64,000 bases of DNA from JANNBN01 sp031430595 (GTDB taxonomy: Bacteria > Actinomycetota > Acidimicrobiia > Acidimicrobiales > JANYDT01), in contig JANPBU010000019.1 of assembly GCA_031430595.1 (NCBI GenBank), positions 1 through 64,000 on the forward strand. The letters run 5' to 3'. This document shows positions 16,328 to 25,861 of this stretch, piece after piece. How positions within the stretch are numbered: the first letter of the stretch is position 1; every line of letters begins with the position of its first letter. The position numbers and the translations under genes are program-made. The notes under the pieces are model-generated. The model did no database searches. It saw only the letters and a list, made by a program, of their open reading frames with translations, and was not told where the DNA came from.

Positions 16328-17572
16328 GTGGTCGAATTCTTGCCCCGTGGCCTTCGCTCGACGGTGGAGCGCGCTTGGGCGACCCGCCCGGTCGTGGTCC
16401 TCGAAGGGTTGCGGGCCATCGGGAAATCGACACTTGTTCGGACCATGGTGACGCCGCAGCAAGTCCGAACGCTCGCAGACCAAACTGAGCGTAAGCGCGC
16501 TGAGGATGACCTTAAGGGCTGGTTGGAGTCGTTGCCGCTTGGTGTTGTGGTGGACGAAGCGCAGCTGGTGCCTAACCTTCAACTGGGCGTTAAGCAAGTC
16601 ATCGATACGCGGACCGCCAGGCCCTCGCAGTTTCTGCTGACAGGTTCCGCTCGGTTGAATACGCGTGAACTCGGAGGGTCCGACCCACTAACGGGTCGAG
16701 TGCGACGACTTCGGCTGCATCCGTTCAGTCAGTCGGAAATAGAGGGGCGACCGCTCGATACAGTGACGGCGCTTTTCGACGAAGATCCGCGATCCTGGTC
16801 GATCCCGCCGTGTGATCACCATGAGGTCATTCGTCGCGCAGCGGCTGGTGGTTTTCCAACGATGCGGTTGCTCGATCCTGTTGATCGAGCAGCCGAGCTT
16901 GACGCGTACGTTCCGGATTTGTTTAGTGGCAATGTGTACAACACCAGGCGAGATGTTGAACGGCTGGTGCGCTTTTTTCGATGGCTCAATGGTCGAAGTG
17001 GATCGATACGGAACGTGCGCCACTTTGCAGAGTTGACTGAACTCTCTCAAGATACAGTGCACGCTTACCTTGATGAGCTTGCCGAGGTGCATCTCGTTGA
17101 GTCGATTCGAGGCTTCAGACCGGGGCAGGATCATCGTGAGACAGAACGAGAACGGATTTTTATTGCGGACCCTTCGTTTGTTGCTGCGTCACTGCCTGTA
17201 GACCCTGCGGCCCTCATGGGAAACTCGGATGGTTTCGGTCGGTTGTTGGAGACGTTTGTGGCCACGGAGCTCACCCGAGTGCTGAGTTGGTCTGGCACGC
17301 CGGCACAGCTGTTTCACTGGCGCGAGAACGATCGTTTTGAAGTCGATCTGGTTCTTGAACGTCGAGACGGCGCACTGATTGGCATCGAGGTCAAGGCGGC
17401 GCGATCGGCAACGGACCGTCACACGTCAGGGCTCCGCCGATTTCGCGACAGATACCCAAACAAGTTTCTGCGCGGCTACGTGCTTCATTCGGGCGACAAC
17501 ACAACCCGATTCGATGACGACTTGTGGGCGCTCCCGTTCAGCGCCCTTTGGACGATCGGTGCTTCTGTCTAG
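16328..17572 (+). CDS. AAA_14/DUF4143 ATPase
   Basis: A 414-residue protein of the family annotated as ATP-binding protein with AAA_14 and DUF4143 domains. The Walker A region reads EGLRAIGKST (about residues 26-35), Walker B is VVVDEAQ, and LLTGSARL is the sensor. The C-terminal part has FEVDLVLERRDGALIGIEVKA, the acidic-Glu-Lys pattern of a PD-(D/E)xK nuclease-like fold. The cellular role of the family is unclear; many copies are strain-variable and some are suspected of phage or toxin links. The GTG start gives the usual family length. No partner gene is evident. Confidence 0.8.
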   Translation: MVEFLPRGLRSTVERAWATRPVVVLEGLRAIGKSTLVRTMVTPQQVRTLADQTERKRAEDDLKGWLESLPLGVVVDEAQLVPNLQLGVKQVIDTRTARPSQFLLTGSARLNTRELGGSDPLTGRVRRLRLHPFSQSEIEGRPLDTVTALFDEDPRSWSIPPCDHHEVIRRAAAGGFPTMRLLDPVDRAAELDAYVPDLFSGNVYNTRRDVERLVRFFRWLNGRSGSIRNVRHFAELTELSQDTVHAYLDELAEVHLVESIRGFRPGQDHRETERERIFIADPSFVAASLPVDPAALMGNSDGFGRLLETFVATELTRVLSWSGTPAQLFHWRENDRFEVDLVLERRDGALIGIEVKAARSATDRHTSGLRRFRDRYPNKFLRGYVLHSGDNTTRFDDDLWALPFSALWTIGASV

Positions 17573-17832
17573 AAGTGAAGGTATTCACGCATTCTCGAAC
17601 CGATAAACGCGCGGTACAGGCTTTTCGGTTCGGGCATCCAGATGTGGTGAGTTCAGAACACTTGTCTAACTGAATCAAAGTTCACTTATTGTTGGCCGTG
17701 CGCGGTTTCGGTTGCGATTGTGTCGCGGTAGGAAAGCGATCCTGAACCAAGACAAACAGTGCTGGTCCTCCTCACGGCATCTCGCTCGTTCGCGTGTTTG
17801 CTTTCACGCTGCGCGGTCTAGAAGATACCCGC
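17573..17832. other. Intergenic region with an 8-bp inverted repeat
   Basis: CGAACCGA (17596-17603) pairs with TCGGTTCG (17625-17632) just after the ATPase stop codon, with a 21-base loop and no T-run; it may be a weak transcription end. The rest of the gap presumably holds the promoter of the CAP gene, but no clear elements are seen. Confidence 0.3.
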
Positions 17833-18501
17833 ATGCGTTTTCAAACCAGACCTTCGAACGCGCCAATTCGGGTCACCGCATCCGCCGTTGCGCTGGTACT
17901 GCTGGTGGTGTTCGCTTCCCCGAGTTCGGCCGCGCAAAGGAAAAGGGTCCGTCGGCAAACGGCCCGCACTGCCACGACGGTGGGAGCCCAACCTGCTGCT
18001 GTCGCCTCACCCTCCGTGTCACCAAATCCGCAACTCTCGACCATCGAGACAGCAATGTCGCAGCAACTTCTCGAACGGGTAAACGCCGAACGATCGGCTC
18101 GTGGGATCGCACCACTTCGTTGGGACCCGGGTCTGGCAGCAATGGCGCGCAACTGGTCGGAAGCGATGGCAACCACCGGCAGCTTCACCCATCGTCCCAA
18201 AGGCTCGGTGTCTGCCTTCGCAGTGCCAGCGGTGTGCTGTTGGGAGAACATCTTTTCCGTGGGTGGAGTAATGAGCGCTGCCCAGTTGCACGATGGCTGG
18301 ATGCGCTCAACCGGACACCGCAACAACATGCTTTCGCCGGAGGTGACCGTCATGGGCGCTGGTGTGGTGTGTGGTGTCGGTGGCAACAGCTACGCCACCC
18401 AGAACTTTGCAAGCGACGCCTGGAAAGGCATTGGAACCCCTGCCACCGCACCCGAACCTCGTGCCCCTCAGGCCGCACTCGACATCGCCTGTCCGCCTTA
18501 A
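17833..18501 (+). CDS. Secreted CAP (SCP/PR1) domain protein
   Basis: A 222-residue exported protein. The ATG at 17833 opens a signal peptide (RFQTRPSNAPIRV, then a hydrophobic core ending FASPSSAAQ). A short Thr/Ala/Pro segment follows, and the CAP domain spans about residues 75-205. It shows LLERVNAERSARGIAPLRWDP, HDGWMRSTGHRNNMLSP and the final G-x-x-YATQNFA strand. The cavity His of CAP domains is present at the TGHRNN motif. Four cysteines may form disulfides. Bacterial CAP proteins are surface proteins of mostly unknown function. It stands alone and converges on the exported deiminase gene. Confidence 0.85.
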   Translation: MRFQTRPSNAPIRVTASAVALVLLVVFASPSSAAQRKRVRRQTARTATTVGAQPAAVASPSVSPNPQLSTIETAMSQQLLERVNAERSARGIAPLRWDPGLAAMARNWSEAMATTGSFTHRPKGSVSAFAVPAVCCWENIFSVGGVMSAAQLHDGWMRSTGHRNNMLSPEVTVMGAGVVCGVGGNSYATQNFASDAWKGIGTPATAPEPRAPQAALDIACPP

Positions 18502-18534
18502 GTCAATGGTACGTACTTATAACTCTTCGAACCC

Positions 18535-19755
18535 TTACGGCCCATCTATCGAACTGACCGGTTGTTGCTGGGTGGCGCAATGGATGCCACCGCCACCGGC
18601 GGCCAAGGCATCGATGTTTAGTTGCACGATTTTGCGATCTAGGAACAGATTGCTGAGCACCTTTCGTGCAGCAGCATCAGACGCCTTGTCACCAAATTCT
18701 GGCGCGATAACTGCGCCGTTACAAACGTAGTAATTCATATATGTCGACAAGAAGCCAACGGTTTCTTGTCGAACCTTGCGGGGTTGAACAATCTCAACAA
18801 CTTGATACGGCTCATCGGTGTTTGTACGTGCGCTGAGTATCTGTTCCTTCGTGCGGGCTGCAACCTCTACCCAGGGGTCATCCGGATCATTGAATGCCGG
18901 TTTGTCGATCACGATGGTGGTCTTACTTGCAAATCGAGCGAGGGTGTCGATGTGTCCGTCGGTGATATCTGCCCCCGCTAACCCATCAATCCAGATCATG
19001 CGCTCCGCGCCCAAGAGCGCAAGTAACGCTTCTTCGACCTTGTCACGAGAAAGTCCAGGATTTCGATTCTCGTTTACCCAACTCGATTCTGCCGCCGCGA
19101 CGGTTCCGGCCCCATCGATTTCGAGTCCGCCACCTTCCCCATAAATCCCTGAATCAATCAGCTCGATCTCAAGGTAGTCGGCAACGATCTGCGCCAGTTT
19201 TGCGTCACCTCCATGAATTTGCTTGTCGCCCCAACCGTTGAATCGCACTCGTCCGGCGGCGAGTCTGGTCGTTGCGTTTGTTGTTTCGGTCAGAAACGCT
19301 GGCAGCGTGTCGCGGGCCCAAAGATCGTCGACCGGTGCACCGATGACGGAAATGGCCGAACCAAGAAGTTCTGTAAGCGCGTCTACTTCCTCGGGCCTTG
19401 CCAACATCGAAACCGGCTCAAACTTGGCGATGGTGGTTGCGATGTCGATGATCGCGTCTTGTACCGCAGCGAGGTCAGGGCCCCAAATTTCGCTACTCGA
19501 TGGCCAACACATCCATGTTCTGGCGTGTGGAGTTTCTTCTGCTGGCATAGCCCAGCCTGATTGGTCAGTTGGGTTGATAGCGCTCGACGTGGTCGGGTTG
19601 GGTACAGATGGTGAATCCGTATCGTTCGGAACGCTCGTATCGGAGTCATTGTCAGCACCGGCGTTCGTTTGATTATCAGTCGAGCAGGCAGCGAGTAACG
19701 CCCCGACAGCCAATGGCATCGCAAGAACAGTTCGTCGAGAAATCGTTGATTTCAT
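18535..19755 (-). CDS. Exported lipoprotein agmatine deiminase-like protein
   Basis: A 406-residue protein of the agmatine deiminase/PAD_porph family (pentein fold). It begins with a Tat-like SRRTVLAMP motif and a lipobox ending LLAAC, so it should be exported and lipid-anchored. After a Ser/Thr/Asp-rich spacer, the pentein domain shows MPAEETPHARTWMCWPSS, DDLWARDTLP (substrate Asp), DGHIDTLARF (catalytic His) and GGGGIHCATQQQP (catalytic Cys). All key residues seem intact. Known agmatine deiminases are cytoplasmic, so an extracytoplasmic copy is unusual. It is the last gene of the polyamine operon, 3 bases after the TetR gene. Confidence 0.85.
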   Translation of the reverse strand: MKSTISRRTVLAMPLAVGALLAACSTDNQTNAGADNDSDTSVPNDTDSPSVPNPTTSSAINPTDQSGWAMPAEETPHARTWMCWPSSSEIWGPDLAAVQDAIIDIATTIAKFEPVSMLARPEEVDALTELLGSAISVIGAPVDDLWARDTLPAFLTETTNATTRLAAGRVRFNGWGDKQIHGGDAKLAQIVADYLEIELIDSGIYGEGGGLEIDGAGTVAAAESSWVNENRNPGLSRDKVEEALLALLGAERMIWIDGLAGADITDGHIDTLARFASKTTIVIDKPAFNDPDDPWVEVAARTKEQILSARTNTDEPYQVVEIVQPRKVRQETVGFLSTYMNYYVCNGAVIAPEFGDKASDAAARKVLSNLFLDRKIVQLNIDALAAGGGGIHCATQQQPVSSIDGP

Positions 19756-19758
19756 TCG

Positions 19759-20346
19759 TCAGCCCAGACACAATTCGATACAGGTCAGTAGGCGCTTCCG
19801 GGCTTCTTTGGTGGTAAGAATTCCGGTCAGCCAGCGTCCACTTATTCCTTCCACCAACACAGTGAGGGTAAACGCTGTGGCGTCTGGATCAAGTTGCTTT
19901 TTCACTGACCGATCATCCTGCCCTTGGCGAACCAACTCGGCGATGTCGCTCACCCACTCCGCGGTCAGCCGTGCAAAGGTTGGCTGTAGTGTCTTATCAA
20001 AGATCGCTGAATCGCGTAGTTCGCCCCACGCCGCCGAATTGATGCGAACCTCAGGCTTGTCTTGAATTTCTGCCAGCAGTCTTTCGGTGAGTAGCCCCCG
20101 ACCAGTAGCTGGATGCTTGCCGACAGGTTTCGTATATTCGCCTGCTTGTTTTCCGACGTGCTCAAGGGCTGCGCGAAGCAACGTTGAGCGATCTTCGAAA
20201 TGGTGATAAATCAATGCAGCTGAAACCCCTGCGCTTCGAGCTACCTCCTCGACGCGCATTCCCCGTGCACCCTTGAGAGCAATTTGTTCCACCGATGCAT
20301 TCAGAAGGGCCGTTCGGCGATCTATCACTTTGAAACGTTCGGTCAT
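19759..20346 (-). CDS. TetR-family regulator of the polyamine operon
   Basis: A 195-residue regulator. The ATG at 20346 overlaps the agmatine deiminase stop in an ATGA, which fixes the start. The helix-turn-helix lies in residues 12-58 (ALKGARGMRVEEVARSAGVS, then AALIYHHFEDRSTLLRAAL). The C-terminal helical ligand domain is divergent. It is embedded between two deiminase genes, so it most likely senses a polyamine or an intermediate and represses this operon. A palindrome at 26822-26847 upstream of the operon is a candidate operator. Confidence 0.85.
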   Translation of the reverse strand: MTERFKVIDRRTALLNASVEQIALKGARGMRVEEVARSAGVSAALIYHHFEDRSTLLRAALEHVGKQAGEYTKPVGKHPATGRGLLTERLLAEIQDKPEVRINSAAWGELRDSAIFDKTLQPTFARLTAEWVSDIAELVRQGQDDRSVKKQLDPDATAFTLTVLVEGISGRWLTGILTTKEARKRLLTCIELCLG

Positions 20347-21383
20347 TTCAAGCCTGGAATCTGTTGAGTGATGCAGTGCATGCCGCCTCCGCCGTAGGCG
20401 ATTACTCGGCTTGAAACACCAACAATGTCGAGGCCTGGGAAGGCTGAACCGATGATTGCCAACGCATCGCTGTCGCATGGTGCATCGGCAGTCGGTACGA
20501 TGACCGCCCCGTTGACAACATAGAAATTCGGGTAGCTCACAACAACCTCCGTTCCGTCGAGTTCGATGTACGGAAGTTGAGGCAGGGCAATAATCTCGAT
20601 GGGGCGTCCCTTTGCATCGCGTGCAGTCCGGAGAATCTCGAGGTTTTCCTCCATCAGCACGAAATTCGGGTTCTTCGGGTCGTCGCATGTTTGTGCGATA
20701 ACCACCCCTGGTCGAACGTATGTACACACACCATCGACATGTCCGTCGGTGTGGGCATCTTCGTAACCACCCCACTTGAGCCAAACTACCTTCCTAACGC
20801 CAAGCGTCAACCGCAACTCCTCATCGATTTGGTCACGACTCAATAGCGGGTTGCGGTTGTGGTTAGCGAGACACTGCTCTGTTGTTATGAGTGTTCCTTC
20901 ACCGTCGACCGTAATGGCCCCACCTTCGCAGACCAACGGTGAATCGATGCGGTCGATTCCTAGGCGTTCCAACAACCTGCCAGCGATGGCAGCATCGTTG
21001 TCGTACGGAAGAAATTTCTCACCCCAGGAATTGAAAACAAAGTTCACACCGGAACGTCGTCCATCAGCTGAGGTAACGATGATGGGTCCGGAATCGCGAA
21101 TCCATGAATCGTCAATGGGTAGCTCGAGTGTGTCGACTGCACTGCTGCAACCCGAGGTAACTTCCGCTGCTTGGCCGGGTGCGACGATCATCGTGACAGG
21201 TTCAAAGTCAACGATCGCATTCGCAGTGGCAGCGTATTCAGCTTTCGCCCGTTCGGCATAGGGCCCCCACAGCGACGCACGGGTGGGCCACGCGATCACC
21301 GTTCGTTCGTGTGCCTCCCATTCGGCCGGCATTCGCCAATCTGAACGAATCGCAGTGTTGAGGTGGTCTGCAGCTTCTGGCAC
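20343..21383 (-). CDS. aguA: Agmatine deiminase
   Basis: A 346-residue cytoplasmic enzyme that converts agmatine to N-carbamoylputrescine and ammonia. A GTG at 21383, five bases after the permease stop, gives the usual family length; longer reading adds unconserved sequence. The signature residues are present: RMPAEWEAHERTVIAWP near the N-terminus, DDSWIRDSGP, DGHVDGVCTYV (catalytic His) and GGGGMHCITQQIPG (catalytic Cys). It lacks any export signal, unlike the downstream paralogue. The amidase for the next step is encoded at the head of the same operon. Confidence 0.9.
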   Translation of the reverse strand: MPEAADHLNTAIRSDWRMPAEWEAHERTVIAWPTRASLWGPYAERAKAEYAATANAIVDFEPVTMIVAPGQAAEVTSGCSSAVDTLELPIDDSWIRDSGPIIVTSADGRRSGVNFVFNSWGEKFLPYDNDAAIAGRLLERLGIDRIDSPLVCEGGAITVDGEGTLITTEQCLANHNRNPLLSRDQIDEELRLTLGVRKVVWLKWGGYEDAHTDGHVDGVCTYVRPGVVIAQTCDDPKNPNFVLMEENLEILRTARDAKGRPIEIIALPQLPYIELDGTEVVVSYPNFYVVNGAVIVPTADAPCDSDALAIIGSAFPGLDIVGVSSRVIAYGGGGMHCITQQIPGLK

Positions 21384-21388
21384 GGAAA

Positions 21389-23398
21389 CTAAGACCCCGT
21401 AAGTGTTGCGGTGATGTTGGATGCGGATTCTCCTGAGCGCCGTAAAACTCTTGCGACGAAACCAAGCGACGTGATGGTGACGAAAAACAGCACAACCGAA
21501 CCCGCGCCCCAAAACGGTTTGATGGTTGATCGCGCGGCGCCAAGAAGTGCCACCGGGAACGTCGATACCCCACCGGCACTGACGAGTGTTGAGATGACGG
21601 TGTTGTCGAGGCACAAGGTAAATGACAGGAGGCCCCCTGCCACCAACGCCGGTGCGATCAGCGGGAGCGTGATCTGGCGAAATGCTCTCAGAGGAGGGGC
21701 CCCAAGATCTGCGGCGGCCTCCTCGAGTGCCTCATCTTGCCCGGCTAAGCGAGCTCGAACGATAAGCGTCACAACCGCGCTCGCGTACAACGATTGACCG
21801 ACCCAAAGACGTAAAAGTCCATAGGAAAGCGGCCCGACGTTGTGTTTGAACGGCCCCCCAAGGGTTTCCATCCATCCGGCCAACGCAATGGCGTCCATAA
21901 TCTCGGGTGTGACGAGAACCAGGAAGATGATCACGAGGAAAACCGATGCCCAACGGCCGGGGCGGCGGGCGAGCGCCACCCCGCTTGACCCGCCGAGCAG
22001 AACCGCAATTGCTGATGCCCCCAGAGCAGCAATGAACGAGTTCCGTAGTGAGTCGCCGATGTTCACGTCGAGAAACACGTCTCGGTACCAATGAGTTCGA
22101 AACCCACAAATAACGACAGCAATGGTGAAACTCATCGGAAAGGCCCAGCGTTGTAAAGCGTGTCGTGTTGGCTGTACCCGCTTCAGTACGAACCCGGCCG
22201 CGACACCGATCACGCAAATCGCGAGAAACGTGACGATGGTGTTCACCGATTGTTTGGCGTCAAAAAGTGTTCCCCACCATCGCGTCGACCAACCCCCGCT
22301 CCAAATCGAAAATGATGACCCCCGATTGAACGAATGCGCGATGACCATGGCGATCGGGGTGAACAAGAACAGCAACACCAAAACCACTAATGCAGCAAGC
22401 GATCCTCGTATCACGTCGAAGGTGAAGCCTCTTCTGGCTGACTGAGCTGTGCGCAATCCTCGTTCGTGCACTGCTTTACGAAGTGGTGCAAAAAACGGTG
22501 TCAGAAGTCGAAACAATTTCGGAACTACCCAAACGATTACCGCACCGATGAGCATGGTCATCAACACTGCAACAATCATCAGCACGGCCATGGCGGAACC
22601 GATCGGCCAATTTTGAGCACCCGAGAACTGCGACACGATCATTGCGCCAATCATGTTCCCCTTCGCGCCGCCCAACACTGCAGCGGTCACATAGTCGCCG
22701 CACATAGGGATATACGTAAGAAGCACGCCAGCCGCAATACCGGGTGCAGCCAATGGAATCGTCACCCCGGTTATCGTTGCGACCCGCCCAGCCCCAAGAT
22801 CTTTGCTGGCCTGGCGTAGTGAAACATCGACCCGGTCGAGGGCCACGAACAACGGCAGGATCATAAAACCGAGGTAGTTGTAGACGATCGCGAGCTGCAC
22901 TGCCCCTCTCGTTTCGAGCACATCAAACTTGCCTGAGGTCAAACCCCAATCAAGAAACAATCGAGACAACGCACCATTTGGCGCAAGGGGAATTCGCCAG
23001 GCCAAGGTACGAATCAAAAAACTGGTGAAGCTTGGAATGACGATCAGGGCCAACAGAACCGCCCGCCACTTTTCTTTGACCTTGCAGGCGATAAAATACG
23101 CCACAGGAAAACCAATAAGCACACAAAGTGCTGTAGCAATCAAAGCAATCTCTATCGTGGCTCGAAACGTGGTGAAGAAAACGCCAGTGCTGTCGAGTAC
23201 ATCGCGGTAGTTCTGCAGCGTCGGGTCAGAGAGATCAACGGGGATGCGCTGTGACGAGTCTTTCAAGCCGAACGAGTACACAACAATGTACGCGATCGGA
23301 ATCACGAAAAAGAGGAGGTACCAAACCATCGAAGGTAAAGCGAGCGCGAATTTCGGGGCCCGTACCCGTCGACCCTTCGATGGAATGGCTGTTTGCAT
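21389..23398 (-). CDS. potBC: Fused PotB-PotC polyamine ABC permease
   Basis: A 669-residue membrane protein made of two complete ABC permease halves. The first (about residues 20-300) resembles PotB and has the EAA-type loop RQASKDLGAGRVATITGVTIP. The second (about 330-660) resembles PotC and has EEAAADLGAPPLRAFRQITLP. In most bacteria these are two genes. The PotC half also contains about 55 extra residues (381-433) forming two hydrophobic segments between WSTRWWGTLFD and the similar FRTHWYRDVFLD, as if a short stretch had been duplicated around an insertion. Neighbouring genes supply the binding protein and ATPase, so the system should import putrescine, spermidine or agmatine. Confidence 0.85.
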   Translation of the reverse strand: MQTAIPSKGRRVRAPKFALALPSMVWYLLFFVIPIAYIVVYSFGLKDSSQRIPVDLSDPTLQNYRDVLDSTGVFFTTFRATIEIALIATALCVLIGFPVAYFIACKVKEKWRAVLLALIVIPSFTSFLIRTLAWRIPLAPNGALSRLFLDWGLTSGKFDVLETRGAVQLAIVYNYLGFMILPLFVALDRVDVSLRQASKDLGAGRVATITGVTIPLAAPGIAAGVLLTYIPMCGDYVTAAVLGGAKGNMIGAMIVSQFSGAQNWPIGSAMAVLMIVAVLMTMLIGAVIVWVVPKLFRLLTPFFAPLRKAVHERGLRTAQSARRGFTFDVIRGSLAALVVLVLLFLFTPIAMVIAHSFNRGSSFSIWSGGWSTRWWGTLFDAKQSVNTIVTFLAICVIGVAAGFVLKRVQPTRHALQRWAFPMSFTIAVVICGFRTHWYRDVFLDVNIGDSLRNSFIAALGASAIAVLLGGSSGVALARRPGRWASVFLVIIFLVLVTPEIMDAIALAGWMETLGGPFKHNVGPLSYGLLRLWVGQSLYASAVVTLIVRARLAGQDEALEEAAADLGAPPLRAFRQITLPLIAPALVAGGLLSFTLCLDNTVISTLVSAGGVSTFPVALLGAARSTIKPFWGAGSVVLFFVTITSLGFVARVLRRSGESASNITATLTGS

Positions 23399-23400
23399 GA

Positions 23401-24669
23401 TCAGCCTGCAGCCTTGGCCTTAGCTTTGTTGAGAATGTCAACTTTTCGATCTTGCGATGAGTTCACAACGTTGGTACGCATAGTTTTCACCTGCTCGTCC
23501 TTAAAGAAAATCATGTCACCTCGGGTCAGGTCAGGGGCGACCTCTGCGAGCAACGCCGACATGTTCTTCATGCCACTGTTGTAACCGTGGTACTGCAGGT
23601 CCTTGATCGAAATCTCCGGTGAGAGGACCCAGTTGATCCATGCGTGCGCAGCTTCGACATTTGGGGCACCGACGGGGATTGAGTAGCAGTCCATCCAGAT
23701 TTCGGTCTCGGGTGCACCAAGTGCCCAGCTCCAGTCATCGGGGTTCCCGCCCGCATCTTTAATGCGGGTGTACGTCTGCCGAGCATCACCATTCCAAGCC
23801 ATAGCCAGGGTATAGGCGCCCTCAGCGATCTTAGTTGACGGATAACTGTCGAACGCTTTGACGTGCTGAGAAAAGTCGTTGACGATGAACTTTTCGTATG
23901 CATCGAGCTCTTCAGGCTTTTCTGTATTCCAATCAATTCCGTTGGCCCAAAAATACATCCCTGCAAGGTTGACAGGCGTATCGATGACAGATGTCTTGCC
24001 GCTTGCTTCCTTCATCGCAACGTCAATAAAGTCTGCCCACGTAGCAATATCGCGAGTAATTTCTTTCTTGTTCCAGATCCACCCGGTTGAACCCCAGTTT
24101 TTACAAACCGTGAAGTCGTTGTTCGGGTCGAAGTCTTGCTTCAGGTAAAGCGGGTCGATGTTTGCCATATTCGGCAAGAGTGACTTGTCAAGCTTTTGCA
24201 ACAATCCCTTCTGAACCATTTGGGGAAGGTAAGCACCGGTGGGAACGACAATGTCGTAACCGCTGGTGCCGTTTCCTGCCGCGAGTTTCGTGATGAGATC
24301 TTCGTTCGACGGATAAAAGTCGACCTTCATTTTGACGCCGACCTGCTCAGTCGCAAGTGCACCTACGATACCGGGATCGTTGTAGTCACCCCAGGTAAAC
24401 ATCGCCAGGGTGCCGGTGGCCTTATTGATGACGGTGCTGTAATCGCCGAGGATTGACCCGGCTGATGATGATGCTGCCGTGGTGCCTGTGGCATTTGCAT
24501 CGGTCGTGTCGGGCTCAGCGGAGCTTGTTGGGGCACTGTCGTTCGAACAGCTGGCGAGGAATGCTGCTCCGGCGACGGCAGTGCCGAATTTGAGGAATGC
24601 CCGGCGTGACAGCGCGTTCTGAAATCCTTCAGGGGCAAGAACGCTGAGCTCTTTGGGTTGAATGGTCAC
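23401..24669 (-). CDS. potD: Polyamine ABC transporter substrate-binding lipoprotein
   Basis: A 422-residue PotD/PotF-like binding protein. The GTG start at 24669 is supported by AAGGAG 6 bases upstream. The N-terminus holds a Tat motif (SRRAFLKFG) and a lipobox (FLASC), so it is exported folded and lipid-anchored. A Ser/Thr-rich spacer precedes the two-domain fold, recognisable from LAMFTWGDYNDPGIV, YDIVVPTGAYLPQMV and WINWVLSPEIS. The family binds putrescine or spermidine; the ligand here is inferred from the neighbouring agmatine genes. It is two bases from the fused permease gene. Confidence 0.9.
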   Translation of the reverse strand: MTIQPKELSVLAPEGFQNALSRRAFLKFGTAVAGAAFLASCSNDSAPTSSAEPDTTDANATGTTAASSSAGSILGDYSTVINKATGTLAMFTWGDYNDPGIVGALATEQVGVKMKVDFYPSNEDLITKLAAGNGTSGYDIVVPTGAYLPQMVQKGLLQKLDKSLLPNMANIDPLYLKQDFDPNNDFTVCKNWGSTGWIWNKKEITRDIATWADFIDVAMKEASGKTSVIDTPVNLAGMYFWANGIDWNTEKPEELDAYEKFIVNDFSQHVKAFDSYPSTKIAEGAYTLAMAWNGDARQTYTRIKDAGGNPDDWSWALGAPETEIWMDCYSIPVGAPNVEAAHAWINWVLSPEISIKDLQYHGYNSGMKNMSALLAEVAPDLTRGDMIFFKDEQVKTMRTNVVNSSQDRKVDILNKAKAKAAG

Positions 24670-24719
24670 GAAAACTCCTTGGTGGTTCGGCTTGGTGTGG
24701 TGGTGGTCGGTACCGATGG

Positions 24720-25850
24720 TTAAGTGGGGTCTGTCAGCACGAGGTCAGCTTGATCAGCAGAGAATTGGTAGACATCGGCCGCATTCCACGAGCACCAAAC
24801 ACTGTCGCCAATGCTGAGTCGGGGTGCGTTTTGCCGGGGCAGCAGCACCAATAAATCGCGATCTTTAACCCGCACAACAAATTGCATGGTGTCGCCGTAA
24901 TGGGAAATACCTGCGACGGTTCCGGGAACGCAGTTGCTCGACAACTGCGGGTCGGTTTGTGACAACGCAATGCACTCTGGGCGAACAGCAACGAGCGCAG
25001 CTTGACCTTCTCTCACCGACTCCTCAGGGTGGGACGCAACAAATATGGTTCCATCATCGGCTCGAACCCCAGCGCCGAGCGCGGTGGTGCGCCAAAAATT
25101 GTTGCGTCCGACGAAACCAGCAACGAACGCTGAGGTGGGTCGTTCATACACCGTTTCCGGATTGGCTAGTTGTTCAATATGTCCATTGAGCATGATGGCA
25201 ATCCGGTCGCTCATTCCCATTGCCTCTTCTTGATCATGGGTAACAAACATGAACGTGATCCCGAGACGGTGTTGAAGCAGCTTGAGTTCGATCTGCATTT
25301 CCTCACGAAGTTTTCGGTCGAGCGCGCCAAGTGGTTCATCAAGAAGCAGCACACTTGGTCGATTCACCAGAGCGCGAGCTACGGCAACTCGTTGTTGTTG
25401 GCCCCCCGACATTTGGCCAGGTTTGCGTTCACCGAATTTCGACATTTTGACCATGTCAAGTGCTTCAGCCACGCGGGTGCTGATGTCAGCCTTTGACACC
25501 CCCTTTTGACGCAGGCCGTAGGCAACATTTTCTGCGACATTCATATGCGGGAAGAGGGCATAAGCCTGAAACACTGTGTTGACGTCACGTTTGTAAGGCG
25601 GAACCCCGCTCACCTCGACATCGCTGATTCGGATTGAGCCAGAGTCTGGCTGTTCGAAGCCAGCGAGCATACGAAGCGTGGTTGTTTTGCCGCACCCGCT
25701 GGGGCCGAGCAAGGAAAGAAACTCACCGGCATGAACCTCTAAATCGAGGCGATCAACGGCGACTGTGGCCCCGTAGCGCTTGGTGACACCGAGAACCTCA
25801 ACACACCCAGTTGAGATTGCTGAACTTCGGGTGGGGCTCGTGGCGTCCAT
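24720..25850 (-). CDS. potA: Polyamine ABC transporter ATP-binding protein
   Basis: A 376-residue ATPase that powers polyamine import. It has Walker A GPSGCGKTT, the Q-loop in VFQAYALFPHM, the signature MSGGQQQRVAVARAL, Walker B LLLDEPLGALD and the switch His in FVTHDQEEAM. A C-terminal TOBE-type regulatory domain (about residues 290-376) is as in PotA. The ATG at 25850 lies 12 bases after the amidase stop, which supports it over an in-frame upstream start inside the amidase gene. Confidence 0.92.
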   Translation of the reverse strand: MDATSPTRSSAISTGCVEVLGVTKRYGATVAVDRLDLEVHAGEFLSLLGPSGCGKTTTLRMLAGFEQPDSGSIRISDVEVSGVPPYKRDVNTVFQAYALFPHMNVAENVAYGLRQKGVSKADISTRVAEALDMVKMSKFGERKPGQMSGGQQQRVAVARALVNRPSVLLLDEPLGALDRKLREEMQIELKLLQHRLGITFMFVTHDQEEAMGMSDRIAIMLNGHIEQLANPETVYERPTSAFVAGFVGRNNFWRTTALGAGVRADDGTIFVASHPEESVREGQAALVAVRPECIALSQTDPQLSSNCVPGTVAGISHYGDTMQFVVRVKDRDLLVLLPRQNAPRLSIGDSVWCSWNAADVYQFSADQADLVLTDPT

Positions 25851-25861
25851 GAATAGGTGTT

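Noticed and set aside
16185..16597. Minus-strand frames opposite the AAA_14 gene start
   Set aside because: No motifs; the + strand Walker A and B motifs establish the gene.
20347..20784. N-terminal extension of the TetR frame inside the agmatine deiminase gene
   Set aside because: The extension is Arg/Cys-rich antisense-like sequence; the ATG at 20346 overlaps the deiminase stop and starts a normal TetR protein.
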